A stretch of DNA of 64,000 nucleotides. Source: Aralia elata. Its lineage: Eukaryota > Streptophyta > Magnoliopsida > Apiales > Araliaceae. The position numbers and the translations under genes were made by a program. The stretch is from the NCBI GenBank assembly GCA_034770075.1, contig CM068386.1, positions 43,685,990-43,749,989 of the forward strand, given 5' to 3'. The notes under the pieces are model-generated. The model saw nothing but the letters and a program-made list of their open reading frames with translations, made no database searches and was not told the origin of the DNA. Shown here piece after piece: positions 22,157-34,140 of the stretch (positions are counted from its first letter, which is position 1; every line of letters starts with the position of its first letter).

Positions 22157-23320
22157 ATGCCTCCTAAAAGATTTCGTACTGAGGGATCCTCCTCTGCACC
22201 ACCACGACAATATGACCACAGTAAATTTGTTAGTGCCGAGGCAGCAGACAGATTTGATGACTTCATCACGGGTAAAACTCTAACTCCCGAGCGAGGTCTC
22301 AGGCCAGAGAGGGGGGTTGACGGGGAGATTTGGGAGCAGATAGATGAGAGGGTGTGGGACACTTTCACCCACCACCTCGACCCGGCAGTTGTTCCAGTGG
22401 TACAGGAGTTCTACGCCAACGCTCAGGACAGACAGCCTTTTGAGGCCATAGTCAGGGGGATGAGGGTACCTTTTAGTGTACAGGCTATTAATCACTACTA
22501 CAACCTGGTACCACCTGCCGTATGCCAGTACACAGAGTTCATTCACTCTCAGCCTGATTTTGATAAGATTGTAACAGAGTTGTGAAAACCAGGTACCACA
22601 TGGATCACTAAACAAGAAATAGGTGCCTCTCTCTTCCCCAGCAAGGACCTCAGCCTGTATGGAAAGATTTGGTACGCTTTCTTGAGTGCCAAGCTCATGC
22701 CATCCCAGCACGTGAGCGATGTTTCGAAGGAGAAGGCAGCGTTACTATACGCTATTGTCATGGATTTCTCGATTGATGTAGGGAACATCATTGAGGGTAG
22801 TATCCGCCGGCTTCTGAGGGGTAATGTTCAGGGCGGACTACCTCACCCCTCCCTCATTTGTGGACTGTGCAGACAGGCAGGGGTACAGTGGCGAGATGAT
22901 GAGGTCACATAGCAGCCATCACAGATCCTCGACCACAGACTGATTGCGAGGTACAAGGTATGGGATGGAGCCGAGTCACATCCTCGAGGGCGAGGCTTTA
23001 TCATTGTGGCTACCTCCGAGGATGAGGAGGATGATGTGCAGTTGCCTGCTAGTTCATCGCGGCCTAAGGCTAAGTTCAGCTCTCAGATCCGCAGCCTCCA
23101 GTTACTTATAGACAGACGAGCTAAGAGGCTAGAGAGGCAGAATCAGCGCATAGCAGAGAGGCAGGAGCACATGTGGAACTTCACCACCAGCTTCAGCGCG
23201 GTTCTAGCAGCACAGTACCCGGGTGCAGCTCCACTTCCTTTTCCCGTGCCTACGCCACTACCGCCTTTCCCACCATCTGACTCTAACGTCGAGGAGATGG
23301 GCGACCACGCCGCCGATTGA
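22157..23320 (+). pseudogene. Athila downstream ORF (PF20167, 'putative plant transposon protein')
   Basis: One frame of 388 codons from ATG 22157 (MPPKRFRTEGSSS) to TGA 23318, interrupted only by TGA at 22583 and TAG at 22910. The central part (DFITGKTLTPERGL, VVPVVQEFYANAQD, LMPSQHVSDVSKEKAALLYA, SIDVGNIIEGSIRR) matches the plant-specific family found after pol in Athila-like elements, in the position sometimes called env-like. The N-terminus is basic/Ser-rich, the C-terminus has an acidic patch, a coiled-coil-like RRAKRLERQNQRIAERQEH and a Pro-rich tail. I see no clear signal peptide or membrane segment, so an envelope role is not supported. Function unknown. Confidence 0.8.
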
Positions 23321-24584
23321 TATCCAAGGGAAGTCCTCAGTTCTTCATGTCTTTACCTTTTCTACAATAAGGACATTGTTATTTCAAAGTTTGGGGGTGT
23401 TTAGAGCTTTTAGTTATAGTATTTTAGTATGTTGCATTTAGTTGTAGTTTTGCATTCACGTAGTATGTTTCAAACTTATGTTATAGTTAAGCATTTATAA
23501 TATCATCAAAATGACTTTTCTTGCTATTAATGATTATTACTGTTATTGTCATTTGTGTGATGATTATTGTACATATTCATCGTCTGCTTTGTTTTTAAAA
23601 AAAAATAAAAATAAAAATAAATAAAAATAAAATTTGCATTTAGAAAGCTTTTGAGCAGCGCACTTAAGGAGAGCCGATGATGACATGGTGATAAATTTTT
23701 TTTTTAAGATATTCAACACTTTGGATCCGAATTGCTATATTAGAAATGTTAACTCGTGCCTAATTCTCTTAAATTTTTAACCCTTTGAGTTACTAATGCA
23801 CATATCAGTGTTGTTGAGTACGTGAGATTGTAAGTTCAAATCTCTGAAACTGCTGTTGCTCATTAAAAGATAGGATAGTCTCTAAAAAAAAGAGAGAGAA
23901 ATATGCTTATATACTGCTTCGATGTCTGTCTTGAATGCTGATAATTATTGAAAATGTAGTATAGACAGATATGAGCTTATCTTGACTAGTTTATCTTTAT
24001 GGCCTTTGTCACTCGAACAAGTAAGCCCTTTGGAGCGTTTCTACGCTTGGTGCCCTAAAACCATCTAGTTTGGGAGTCATCGGTAGAAAGTTTGCTACAT
24101 GGGTGACATTGAAAAGCCTAATGAAGATAAACATTGCACAGATCTAGATGTAAATAAAACTATCATCGAGATGGAGTGTAAAACGCACTCGGTGATTGTG
24201 ATAGAATATAGTTAAATAGAGTGTGAGAAATAGAAACTAGTGAGCATGGAAGTTGGTAGTAGTGAATATTGACTGTTTTATCTTCTTTTGAGCACTATAG
24301 TTCTTAGGTCGAATTGTGATCATTGCGTACTCTGTCTTTCTGACCACACACACACATAAGGGTTAATCATTTGGCGAAATTTGGTGCGTGTCTCATTTCT
24401 GATAGTCCTACAGTTGAGATGTTGTTGTTTATTTGTTTCTGATTGTTGAGGCTTGATTTCCTTATCTTGGCTGCTCTAGGCTTTTCGTTCATGCATTTGC
24501 ATTCATTTAATTAGTTGCATTGTGTATTTTTCATTTCTGTTGTTTTTGCGTGAGGACAAGCAAAGTCTTAAGTTTTGGGGTATT
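23321..24584 (+). other. Athila 3' untranslated region with polypurine tract
   Basis: No gene is visible. It contains A-rich runs near 23596-23632, and ends in AGTCTTAAGTTTTGGGGTATT immediately before the 3' LTR. The GGGG-containing stretch at about 24570-24582 is the candidate PPT; it is short and interrupted by T, as is usual for this lineage. Confidence 0.6.
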
Positions 24585-26179
24585 TGATGAGTGGGTTTTA
24601 TACCTACGAATTAGTTACCTTTTGAACTCAATTCTTGGCTATCCTTAAGTGTTTATAGTATCTATTTACTTGTTTTATGCTTTTGTTGTGTAGGGAGCAG
24701 CCTTGGACGTCCGTGGCGGTTTTTAGCAAGCCCAGGGCCAAAAGAGTAATTTCAGCAGGACTGGAGACCTCGTCGCGGCGAGCTCCCCAGTCCATTTTCC
24801 TCGCCGAGGCGAGCTCTCGCCGGGGCGAGCCTCCAAGGCTTAAAACCTCGCCGGGGCAAGCCCTCGCCGGGGCGAGCTCCCCAGGCTGTTTTTCTCGCCG
24901 GGGCGAGAGCGGCGTTTTGCAGGTGCGGCTTGCTTTGTCTGTTCTGCATTTGTGGCGCACTAGAGGAGGAAATTGAGGAACGAGAATATGAGGAGAGAGA
25001 AGAGAATTATCAGACATCCAGGGAGTTGGCATTGCATCATTCAAGCTTGGTTACACACATTGAAAAAGCTATTTGGAGCTAAAAAGAGAAGAACAAAGGA
25101 ACAAAAGGAAAAATTATCAGAATTTCATCAACCAAGGAGGCTAGGAGCACGAAATAGGAGAGCAAGGATTAGAGAAGAAGAACTACACCATACCAATTCG
25201 GGAATCTTATCACAAAAAGGGTGTATCTTCATATGTTTTAGTTCTTCTTTCTTATTTTGTAACTTCAACCATGTACTATAATCAGATTATGATGTTATTG
25301 AGATTTAATATGAGCTAAACTCTTCATTCTAAGATTGCAATGGAACCCAACTTATAGTTTAAATTGAATGCTCTCTCTTTGATTGGTAGTTAGTCATTAC
25401 ATGAATTGGAGTTCATAACCTTTGCTTAAGGATTAATTGCTTGGCCCGTAATTACCTTGGTAACTTATATGGAATTGAGAGAGGAAGTGTAAGTTGAGAC
25501 CTAGTTATGAATTCATGTGAAAAGTGGATATTCTTTATGGTTAATGTATGAGATTATGTGACGTGAGTCTTATGTATTATTCTTGAGGATTGATAATTTG
25601 ATTGTATTTAGGATAGACATATACCTAAATACCACATGTATCCAATTGAGAATTCTTGCTTAATGATTTCTATTGTGAAAGTTGGTGATTAATAGAATGG
25701 TTAATGGGATTTTACGTGACATGTGTCTTATTAATTGTTCTTGATATGAGATTCTTGCTAGTGTGTAGAATAGAAATATATCTATACACCACAATAGGAA
25801 ATACGTATTCGACCATCGAGAGAGGCTTATATATACTTGTGATTTCTCGGATAACAATTCTTATGTTCTAATTATCCAAGCAAGAGAGAGTATGATGTTT
25901 AAATGAAGAGTTGGGGGAAATTGTAATCTTAAACCTTTTTATCTTGAATTCTATCCGTGTTAGTAAAACCTTGTTTTCTAAATTGCCTTTATTTTAGTTT
26001 TAATCAACAACAAACACAAACCATATTGTCATTGTTTAAATTGGATTGATTTTACATGTGATTGATATTTTGTAATTATTTAACATAATTCCTCGTGGGT
26101 TCGACACTTTACTTATCTTATATTACTTGTGGACCGCGTATACTTGTGCGTGTTTTATTGATTGCGAAATCGATCAACA
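24585..26179 (+). repeat. Athila 3' LTR, 1595 bp
   Basis: Starts TGATGAGTGGGTTTTATACC and ends CGATCAACA, followed by the TSD GTAAT. It is about 30 bases longer than the 5' LTR because the palindrome block at 24767-24909 has six CTCGCCnnGGCGAG copies instead of four, with two direct doublings (near 24796-24825 and 24845-24880). Confidence 0.92.
24767..24909. repeat. CTCGCCnnGGCGAG palindrome array, 3' LTR (6 copies)
   Basis: CTCGTCGCGGCGAG, CTCGCCGAGGCGAG, CTCGCCGGGGCGAG, CTCGCCGGGGCAAG, CTCGCCGGGGCGAG, CTCGCCGGGGCGAG. Central pairs GC, GA and GG vary while the arms hold. The copy number differs from the 5' LTR, whereas flanking sequence is about 98% identical. Confidence 0.9.
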
Positions 26180-26229
26180 GTAATTAAGTCGAGTTATAAA
26201 AATAATTATTGTTAATCATGCGAATTATA

Positions 26230-29031
26230 AATAATACATAAAGAACTTGATACTTACTACAATGAGAAGATATCCTAAATTATGTCATCAAATTCATCAG
26301 AATCAACATCTATCTCATCATGTGATTTTGTCTCTTCCTCATCATCATCATCATCATCATCATCATCAATTTCTTAGTCATTATCATCTTCGATGACGAC
26401 ATAGTCATTGACGACCACGTCTTCTTCAGCTTCCACATCATCAGGTACATTAACGACATCATATACGAGCACATCGTCATCATTTAGCACTATCTGGCAG
26501 GGGTTGCTAACATTTTCTTGTAACACCTCATCATGTTCAGCCAAACTCGTACCATCAAATGTCCGAGTCTTCGTTGTGACAACTATATACTAGTGGCTTC
26601 TAGAATTGATGGCATTAGGCTCGTAGTACACTTGAGTCGCTTGATTGGCTAACACGAATACGTCATCATACTGTAACTTTGACTTTATTTCTACTGTGAT
26701 GATTCTATTACGGTCAGTTTTAACACCATTGTCACTATTAAACCAACGACACTTAAATGTAACTACTTTTTTACCCCCAAGATAATTAAGCATAACCATT
26801 TCTTCTAAACGTCCATAATAATTGAACTTAGAATCTTAGTAATAGGTTCCCAACACAATAATGCCAGAGTTGACTAATGTCAATTTATTTAAGTCATCGA
26901 CCTTGAATTTGTACCCATTCATGATGCATCAGGGAAATGAACTTACAAGTTTGTAGGGCCCTTGAATGACATCTCTAAAATGGTCATAAGTATTATCTTC
27001 TACAACTGTTCTCCTAAACCACTGCTGAAAATTTTCTATAGTGAATGCTTCTAACTATGCTGTATTTAACCCCAGGTTAGAAGTATACGTTTCGTCTTTG
27101 AATAAACTAAAAAATTAATACCACAATGTCATTTAGAAGTTAATTGGACTGCTTCTAAAAGTTTTGACAAATACAAATATATACTCATTTTATGTAAGAT
27201 GATACTTCGGGCATATTTAGAAGCATATACAATAATACAATCCTCAAATCTTTATTACTCAAGTAACACATCGTCTCATGGCCAAATAGTTTAACTGGAT
27301 AGGTGAATACAACTAACTCATCACCACAAGATGGGAGTCCAACCACCTCATTCCGACATAAACAGTTATACTTCGTTGCAATAACATCCTCGAAGTATAA
27401 AGACCATAAGTTGACAAGCTTTTCCTCCGTATAGCTTTCAGCAATTGAACCCTTTACAGAGCTTTATTTTTTTTGCTTTAATCAACGCATATACCTGAAA
27501 TATGATGTATTGATAACAATTACATATAAAGATGAGAATTAAATATCATTGAAATAAAGATATAGATGATATACTTCTCAAAGGATACATCTACTGATAT
27601 TGCACCGGTTCTCAAAGCTTAAGTCAAGAGGCTAGATGAATAGGCAAATACTCTATCGAGTCAAAGAACCTTGAAGAGAAGATCATTTCGAGCTTGTACA
27701 TTGTAAGCACTATGTTTTTCTCCGTCTGCTCAACATCACTGTACCTTATAACAGTTGAACATAGATCCCAAAAGAAATTTGAAAGTTCGGTTAAGACATC
27801 TACAACCTTTTTGGGTAACATCTCACGAAATGCAATTGACATCAACTTCTGCATGAATACATGACAATCGTGACTCTCGAACCCATTAATTTTTAACTGC
27901 TCAACTTTACTGCAACGAGATATGTTAGAAGCATATACATTTGGGAGTTTCAACGCACTTACCTAAATGTCTTCAACCTGTTGCTTGGTAAGAGAAAATG
28001 GAGCTTTAAGTTTTAATTTGTCAGGTCGGAGCAACAATTCTCGCCTTACGTTTAGTGCCTCCAAATCTAATCTTGCATTGTCATTGTCCTTTGTTTTACC
28101 ACTTGCATCTAGCACGGTGTAAAATAGGTTATCAAATACATTCTTCTCTGTATGCATGACATCTATACAATGACAGACTATCAACGTGACCTAGTATGAC
28201 AAATCAAATAACATACACGAGTGTGTCCAGTTATGAGTCTTCCTATAACCTATTGCTCAACTTACTGTGCTTCTTCCCTGCTGGTGGAAATTTCAACCGT
28301 TCAGCCAGCCCAAAACCGCGCTACTCGACAATCGACCAATAACTCCTTTTTTTTCTATCTTTTTATTGAATTGTGCAGACATATTTTTGTAACTGTGATC
28401 AACATATAAGATACTACTAGCAATTCTAAAGAAACTAGTTTTCCCACCATGCTCAACTATGTGCCTTGAACATCCCCCATACAGACTGGACATGACATCT
28501 TCCCATAAGTCGACCATCCACTAATCATCCTTACTGCTAGAAAGTCAGTGATAGTCCAAAACAAGGTTGCCTTTATCACAAAGTTTTTCTTCATCGATTT
28601 ATCATAAGTTAAAACTCTCGTCTCCCACAACATCTTCAGTTCATCGACTAACGGCCTAAGGTACACATTTATGTCTTTCGTAGGAGTTTTATCCCCCGAT
28701 ATGAGTAAAGTCAACAATAAATACAAATCCCTTATGCACATTGACAGTGGCAGATTGTAAGTTACCATGATCCTAGCCAAAACAGAGTAGGGCTGGCTAA
28801 AACCATTAAACAGGCTAAAGCCATTCGTAGCGATGCCAAGCCTGACATTCTGAAGCTTCTCAGTAAATTATGGCAACTCATATGCTCAGCAGTGTGCGAC
28901 GACATAAATAGTCGTTGAAGCCTCAATGCAAGAGAAAAGTACCGTAAGATCTTTTTAGGCACATGTTTCTCCTTCCCCCACATTTTGTCATCTTATACCG
29001 AGGTAACTTGCAGATATCACACTGCACCTTA
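26230..29031 (-). pseudogene. CACTA transposase (TnpD-like, Transposase_21), fragmented
   Basis: On the minus strand from 29031: PKKILRYFSLALRLQRLFMS and the HTAEHMSCH segment (28983-28860); MVTYNLPLSMCIRDLYLLL, GDKTPTKDINVYLRPLVDEL and KMSCPVCMGDVQ (28780-28457); HCIDVMHTEKNVFDNLFYT and RLDLEALNVRRELL (28184-27963), all Transposase_21; then the DUF4218 part (NGFESHDCHVFMQKLMSIAF, SSRFFDSIEYLPIHLAS; 27953-27624); DUF4216 (FKCRWFNSDNGVKTDRN, DDVFVLANQATQVYYEP; 26799-26590); and an Asp-rich tail (26400-26320). This protein cuts the element ends together with TnpA. Frameshifts and stops separate every piece; the N-terminus is lost at the element A junction. Confidence 0.88.
26337..26368. repeat. 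(CAT)n run inside the transposase tail
   Basis: About ten CAT/ATC triplets. On the minus strand they encode the Asp-rich tail of the CACTA transposase, so this is a coding microsatellite. Confidence 0.7.
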
Positions 29032-29554
29032 TGTGACAACCCGATAAATCGTGTAATCTATTTATTTGGGCTTATGGACATAAATATCGAATAAATGAAA
29101 TTTTATTGATATTATTATGTGTAAATGTGGTTGCATGTGTTTAAAGGTCGTATTATGACCTACATTGTGTTTACATGTAAGAATTTATGAACTAGGATTT
29201 CGTACGAGAAAATAAAATTTTTCCCGACAAAAAAATGAAATAGCACTATTCACACTAAAAATGCCTTTTTCGATTCTCGATTTTTTGATTTTTCAAAGAA
29301 CGCCATAACGTTTATATGATGTCATGAGACATAATCTCTAATAAAATTCGAAAATGAATTTTATGGTCTAAATTTTTGTGAATAATACGAGTATAATACG
29401 AACGGTAGGAATAAGAAAGTCAACCGAAAATAGTATGGTCAACGATTGTGGCTAACTATTTAGTCGGAGTAATTGAACTAGGGAAAGAAAACCTAGTTAT
29501 ACTAACCAAGTAATAACTCAATCCAAGTGAAGAAGAATCGACCAATCGTAGCGA

Positions 29555-29644
29555 AGGATGATATAAGCGATGATGTCAGGTTGGACGATGATGTAAGTGG
29601 TGATGTCACATAGGATGATGAAGTAAGCAATAATGTCATAGATT
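29555..29644 (+). promoter_or_regulatory. Three 30-bp repeats with TGATGTCA motifs, left LTR of element A
   Basis: Exact 30-base units at 29555-29584, 29585-29614 and 29615-29644, each with GATGAnrTAAGy and tGATGTCA/AATGTCA. TGATGTCA is a deamination-type variant of TGACGTCA, a bZIP (TGA/CRE) site. The array ends 38 bases before the TATA box. The right LTR keeps the same three units at 43795-43884. Confidence 0.75.
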
Positions 29645-29682
29645 GTGGTGAAATGACTATTTTACCCCGACTCTTGCCCATC

Positions 29683-29694
29683 CTATAAATAGAG
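29683..29694 (+). promoter_or_regulatory. TATA box of element A left LTR
   Basis: CTATAAATAGAG fits the plant TATA consensus very well. Upstream are the bZIP-like repeats and two GTCAAC W-box cores (near 29427 and 29449). Transcription would be expected to start about 30 bases downstream. Confidence 0.7.
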
Positions 29695-31619
29695 GGCCAT
29701 TTTTCTTCATTCCTCACCAATTCACCTAAACTAAGAGAAGAAACTCTAGATAATTTGAGAGAGGAAGGGAGAAAGAGCTCAGGCAAGAGTAAAGGAAGAA
29801 GAAGAGAAAAGCAAGCTACTGAGTTAGCAAGCTTTGTCAAGAAGAAGGTAAATTATAAGCCTTAATTTTTTAAAACTTATTTCAAGCTTTATGTATAAGT
29901 ATTGCCTTATTCGTAGTTATTGATTAATGAGGATCATGAGGATCCAAAGATATAAGGAGGATGATATTAGTAGTGTAAATCACGAACATATGCATGAAAA
30001 GTGGAATCACGGATTAATAAACGAACCAAACCAAGAAAGCATGAAAAATATGTAAATGTTGTTGATGGAAAAGTTTAAAACCATCATTCGTAAGTTAGTT
30101 TATGAATTCCGGGAAGAAAGAATTATAAGTATATATGTTGAGGAAATGTTCCAATTGAAATAGAGTAAAAATATGCTATAACGAAGTTATGGCAAAATTT
30201 TTAGTAAAAGACGTCAATCGAAGAAAACCTTAGCTTGATACGACTTTCGTGCCAAGTTAGCGGGAATTAATTGCTTCCGAAAAATTATGATTTTTGGGAG
30301 TTTTGTAGTTCATAAATAATGTGAGTCGTAGACTTAAGAACAAACTCATTCTGGTATCGGATGAGGAAGTTACGACATTCAGAAGCGAATTGTGCGGAAA
30401 TGAAATTTCAAAAGAACGAAAAAAAATTGTGTCTGTATGACGGCTACGCAGTGCCGTTTTATAGAGTAAAAACTGCCACCGCAGTGCTACTGGGAAAATT
30501 TGGGTGGAAAATAAGCATGGCGCCGCAGCGCCGCTAGCAGTGCAAAAGCTGGCATCGCAGCGCCGCTGCTGAGGATAGGCTGCTGTGAGAGGGCGCCGCA
30601 AATGAACTGGGATTGGGCGCTGCAGCGCTGACCCTATACCAAGCCTAGTAAAGAGTTGTTACGCGTTTAGTTATTGGGCATTCGCGATAGGCTAGTTGGG
30701 CATATGAACGTACAAGCATTGTAACACCATATTTTAACTTATTTACTGTTTGAATTTTAATAGGAAGACAAACTCTATGATCTAAATTACTTAACATAAA
30801 TTAATGTTTAGTAACAAAGTATGTCGATCGAGCTAAACGTACACAAGGGCGTGTCGATTAGGTGCTCTAGTTAGGCAAGACGGGCGTACGACGTGCGAAT
30901 GTTAGGACGCCGTGCCAAGCGTTAATGAACTTAAAAAGTGATCTGATTCAATGAAACAAACATTATAAAAGGTGACATAGAGTTATTGTAAACCAATTTA
31001 GAACGTCATAAGTGTCCAATTGGTATGTCGTCACACATGAATGTGTGTAGGACGTTCGAATGGCGAATTGGCTTAAAGTTGTAAGCAACACTTAAGGTAA
31101 GTTCTCTAGCTTCATTTGATTTTTATATTGAATGCAAGTTTTCTATCTCTTGTTTAATTATCGTGATTAAGCAAGTTTCCGAAACTTACTCATATTTTGT
31201 GATTGAGCAAGTATCTTAACTTTCATTTGATTTCTGTATTGTATGACCTTGTAGGTATTATTACTATGTGCAAGACATGTGTTTAGATTATGGAATTTTG
31301 TTTGCTATATGAAATTCATCGTATGATATGAAATAATTTATGAAAAAGAGTTATTAGCCATTTGATTCGGCTTAACTCGATTTGTTGAGCTATTCTAGTC
31401 GGAATATTTATTGTTAAGATATTATCTGTGCTAATTCTATGAAGTATGAAAAGTTGTTTGTGCCAATCAAATAGTTTGGGCAAATATTAGTAAATGATTG
31501 CACTCCGTGCAATGATATGCGATATGTGAACAAATATTGCTATAGTGTTAAGTATGCTATGTGAGCAAATAAGGATAGGATTGCACACTATACAATGATA
31601 TAATTGTTAACGGTTTATA

Positions 31620-33417
31620 TGAAAGTAGTATGCACACAAGCCAATCATATTTGATATGATGTAGCATATACTTTGTAATCTTATTCGTTTGTTAAAGGCA
31701 TTTTACTTTATCGACATGGTGCTTTTATATTAAATGTGATAAACCCATAGTTTTGAGTAATGTTTTTAGAATCATGATGGTGATCATGCTAATGAGATCT
31801 AAATTCTAGATAGCTCACAAACTAAAATTGTTCCTAATCGTTGGATTACTAAAAAGGGGATTAGTGAATCCGGATAGATTAGTACATACGTTGCTTGCTC
31901 TTATGAAGAGGATGATTGATCTCATAATCATTTGTGTGGAGACACTAAAGCAAGTATGTAGGTGCTTATTAGAGAATAAGTTCACTGAACGTGGCTCGCT
32001 AAGGAATACCTAATGGAGTTTTACTCGCCTGTCAATAGGAATTCCTCTAGTGATAGTAGTACAAGTGATCCTTGGACTTGAGATCATCATAGTATCTTGT
32101 GTATGATGAGTTATACTTTGACATGTCCCTTAAGACCTTTAGGGTATATCAAAGGGTATGATTGGGTATAATAAGTTATACATGGAGATAGGTGAATGAT
32201 CAATAAAGAATCTACCACTTCTAGTAAAAGGAGAGAATGTCTTATGTGATTCGATAAATGACGACTCAGAAGTCTTTGGCCAAAGCAGAATGAAATTAGA
32301 AAGGAGTTTCTAATTTGCATTAATTAGAGTTGTGCATTTGAGAATCGAAATACATATAATTAAATAAAATAAGACTTGACAGTAATTCCATGTCTTATAT
32401 TTAATTGGGACATTGTATGGTAGAAGAATTGAATTGTACGGTAACTATGCACTGAAAGGTTCTTTTATGATTAATGTTGAAATCTATATTATCTGGAAAG
32501 TCGTTGATCGCTAAGGGGGCTTACCCTTATTGTAGAATAAATATTATTTATTTAAATGAATTAAATAGTTTAATTTATTTATTTAAATAAGATTAGAATT
32601 GTTCTAATTGATTTATTCACAACCGGTTTAATATGGAGAACCTAAAGGGTCACACCGTAAAAGTAAAATATTTATTTAAGAAGTAAATGGCATAATTGTA
32701 ATAATAAGTTAAGTCTATTTAATTTAGTCTATGGAGATAGAATAAATTAAATAGCTTAATATTTATTATTTAATATTTTAGAAATATTAAATATAAATTA
32801 ATAAGAGGAGTCTTATTATTATTATTAGTATTACTATTATTTAATTCCTAATAGGGATTGAGAATTAATTAATAGAAGTACTCTCACATGAATTCATAAT
32901 TGGATTAGGAGTTTAATTTAATTAAAGGAGTTTAATTAGAATAGAAACCCTAATCCTAAATAGTTTAGGGAAGGGTTTTCCTACATCTATAAATAAGAGA
33001 AGTCTTATCATAGATTAGGGTTACACACTCTTGCATAAGAATTGTAGAGAGTACTTACAATTTCTATAGAGATAGAAACCAGGGTTTTGCCAACACCCAT
33101 CTTCTTGAACAAGTATTATTCCTTGGTGGATCACCTCTAGAGGCCAAACACTTGGGTGGCTAACGTTGATCAAAGGAAGGAATTTAATCAGTGGAATTCA
33201 AGGAGAACGCGAAGGAATTGGAGGTGAACTTGTACCTGAGGAAGCTAGAATTCTACAAAGGTATAATTCTTATTCTCCATCTCTTTCATTTAATTAATAA
33301 TTGTGCATAAAGAAAGATCATGGTGATGGTTTGTATAAAATTTTAAAATCTGATTTTATTGCGCTTCCGCTTTATTAATGTAATTTGATTGCATGTTCGC
33401 GTTATATAAACCTAACA
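31620..33417 (+). repeat. Copia B 5' LTR
   Basis: TGAAAGTAGTATG...AACCTAACA. A TATA element CTATAAATAAG lies near 32987-32997, followed by a transcribed-leader-like stretch with a long AT-rich region upstream. Two ORF-like stretches (31828-32013 and, on the minus strand, 32111-32320) recur unchanged in the 3' LTR because the LTR is duplicated; they are not genes. Confidence 0.93.
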
Positions 33418-33589
33418 GTGGTATCAAGAGCCAAACTTTATGCGAATTATTAATTATTTTGATTCTGTATATACATTGATATGTGTTAAGAACAATTTAA
33501 TTGGGCATAATTGTTTGTGTAAAATTATTTTATTTATTTTAATTATTTTATTTATTTATTTTGATTTTATTTATTTTCAATTAAGATAA

Positions 33590-34140
33590 AAGGTTTATTT
33601 TGAATTGGAATATAATTAAAATTAAAAGCTTTATTTGAACATGGAATTGGATTCTACGTTAACTAGAATAAAGGAGTTTGTTCATATATGGAATAGGATT
33701 CTATGTTTCCTAGAATAAAGGAGTTTATTCACATATGGAATAGGATTCCATGTTTCTTAGAATAAAGGAGTTTATTCACATATGGAATAGGATTCCATAT
33801 TTCCTTAAAAAATAAAGATGTTTATTTTGATAAGGAATAGGATTCAACATATTTTATTTTCCAACAATTTTAAGTTAAAAATAAAGGTGTTTATTTTAAA
33901 CTTGAAATTGGTTTCCATATTAATTAAAATAAAGGAGTTTATTTTGATTTGGAATTTGATTAAAAATAAAGGAGTTTATTTTTTATTCAAAAAAAAATTG
34001 GATAAATTAAAATAAAAGAGTTTATTTTGATTTGGAATATGATTAAAATAAAGAAGTTTATTTTAATTGAAATTGGATTTCATGATAACTAATTAGAGTT
34101 GGAATTGGATTCCATGATAACTAATTGGAGTTGAAATTGA
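33590..34140. repeat. Degenerate 47-bp tandem repeat (AGAATAAAGGAGTTTATT)
   Basis: AGAATAAAGGAGTTT starts at 33665, 33712 and 33759 with period 47; further, more diverged AATAAAGRNGTTTATTTT units continue to about 34070, then GGAATTGGATTYCATGATAAC units to about 34140. Each unit pairs an AATAAAG..TTTATT part with a GGAATAGGATTCCA part. Confidence 0.8.

Larger units (their letters stand above)
16518..26179 (+). mobile_element. Athila-type Ty3/gypsy retrotransposon, internally deleted
   Basis: Complete from TSD to TSD: GTAAT at 16513-16517 and 26180-26184. 5' LTR 16518-18083, Asp-tRNA-type PBS, gag, a pol lacking protease and RT core, a downstream ORF of the PF20167 type, PPT and 3' LTR 24585-26179. 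The PBS and the extra ORF identify the Athila lineage. The LTRs differ by roughly 30 substitutions in 1.56 kb by hand count (about 2%) plus extra palindrome units in the 3' copy. It is inserted between the two CACTA genes. Confidence 0.93.
10975..29031 (-). mobile_element. CACTA (En/Spm-type) DNA transposon, right end not seen
   Basis: The left terminus is CACTACAAGACC at 10975, preceded by TAA as candidate 3-bp TSD. It is followed by a subterminal array and by two minus-strand genes, TnpA-like (Transposase_24) and TnpD-like (Transposase_21), the standard CACTA set. The element is split by a solo LTR (13489-16101), by an Athila element (16518-26179) and, at 29032, by the left LTR of element A. 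The other terminus and the N-terminal part of the transposase were not found inside the window. Its genes are full of stops, and it is the oldest layer in this half of the window. Confidence 0.85.
29032..31619 (+). repeat. Element A left LTR, first part
   Basis: Contains the promoter region (29425-29700) and, at about 30430-30635, a GC-rich block of GGCGCCGCAGCGCC and GCGCTGCAGCGC motifs in otherwise AT-rich DNA. GCAAGTTTC-type repeats lie at 31130-31210. It is interrupted after TTATA (31615-31619) by copia B and resumes at 40676. Confidence 0.85.

Noticed and set aside
22084..22791. Minus-strand ORFs opposite the Athila downstream ORF
   Set aside because: Antisense shadows of a recognised protein family.
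22157..23320. Envelope glycoprotein
   Set aside because: The position invites the env-like label, but no signal peptide, transmembrane helix or glycoprotein pattern is visible and the family is PF20167.
31828..32320. ORFs identical at 31828-32320 and 39087-39579
   Set aside because: Identity is explained by LTR duplication in a recent copia insertion, not by gene duplication; no protein features.
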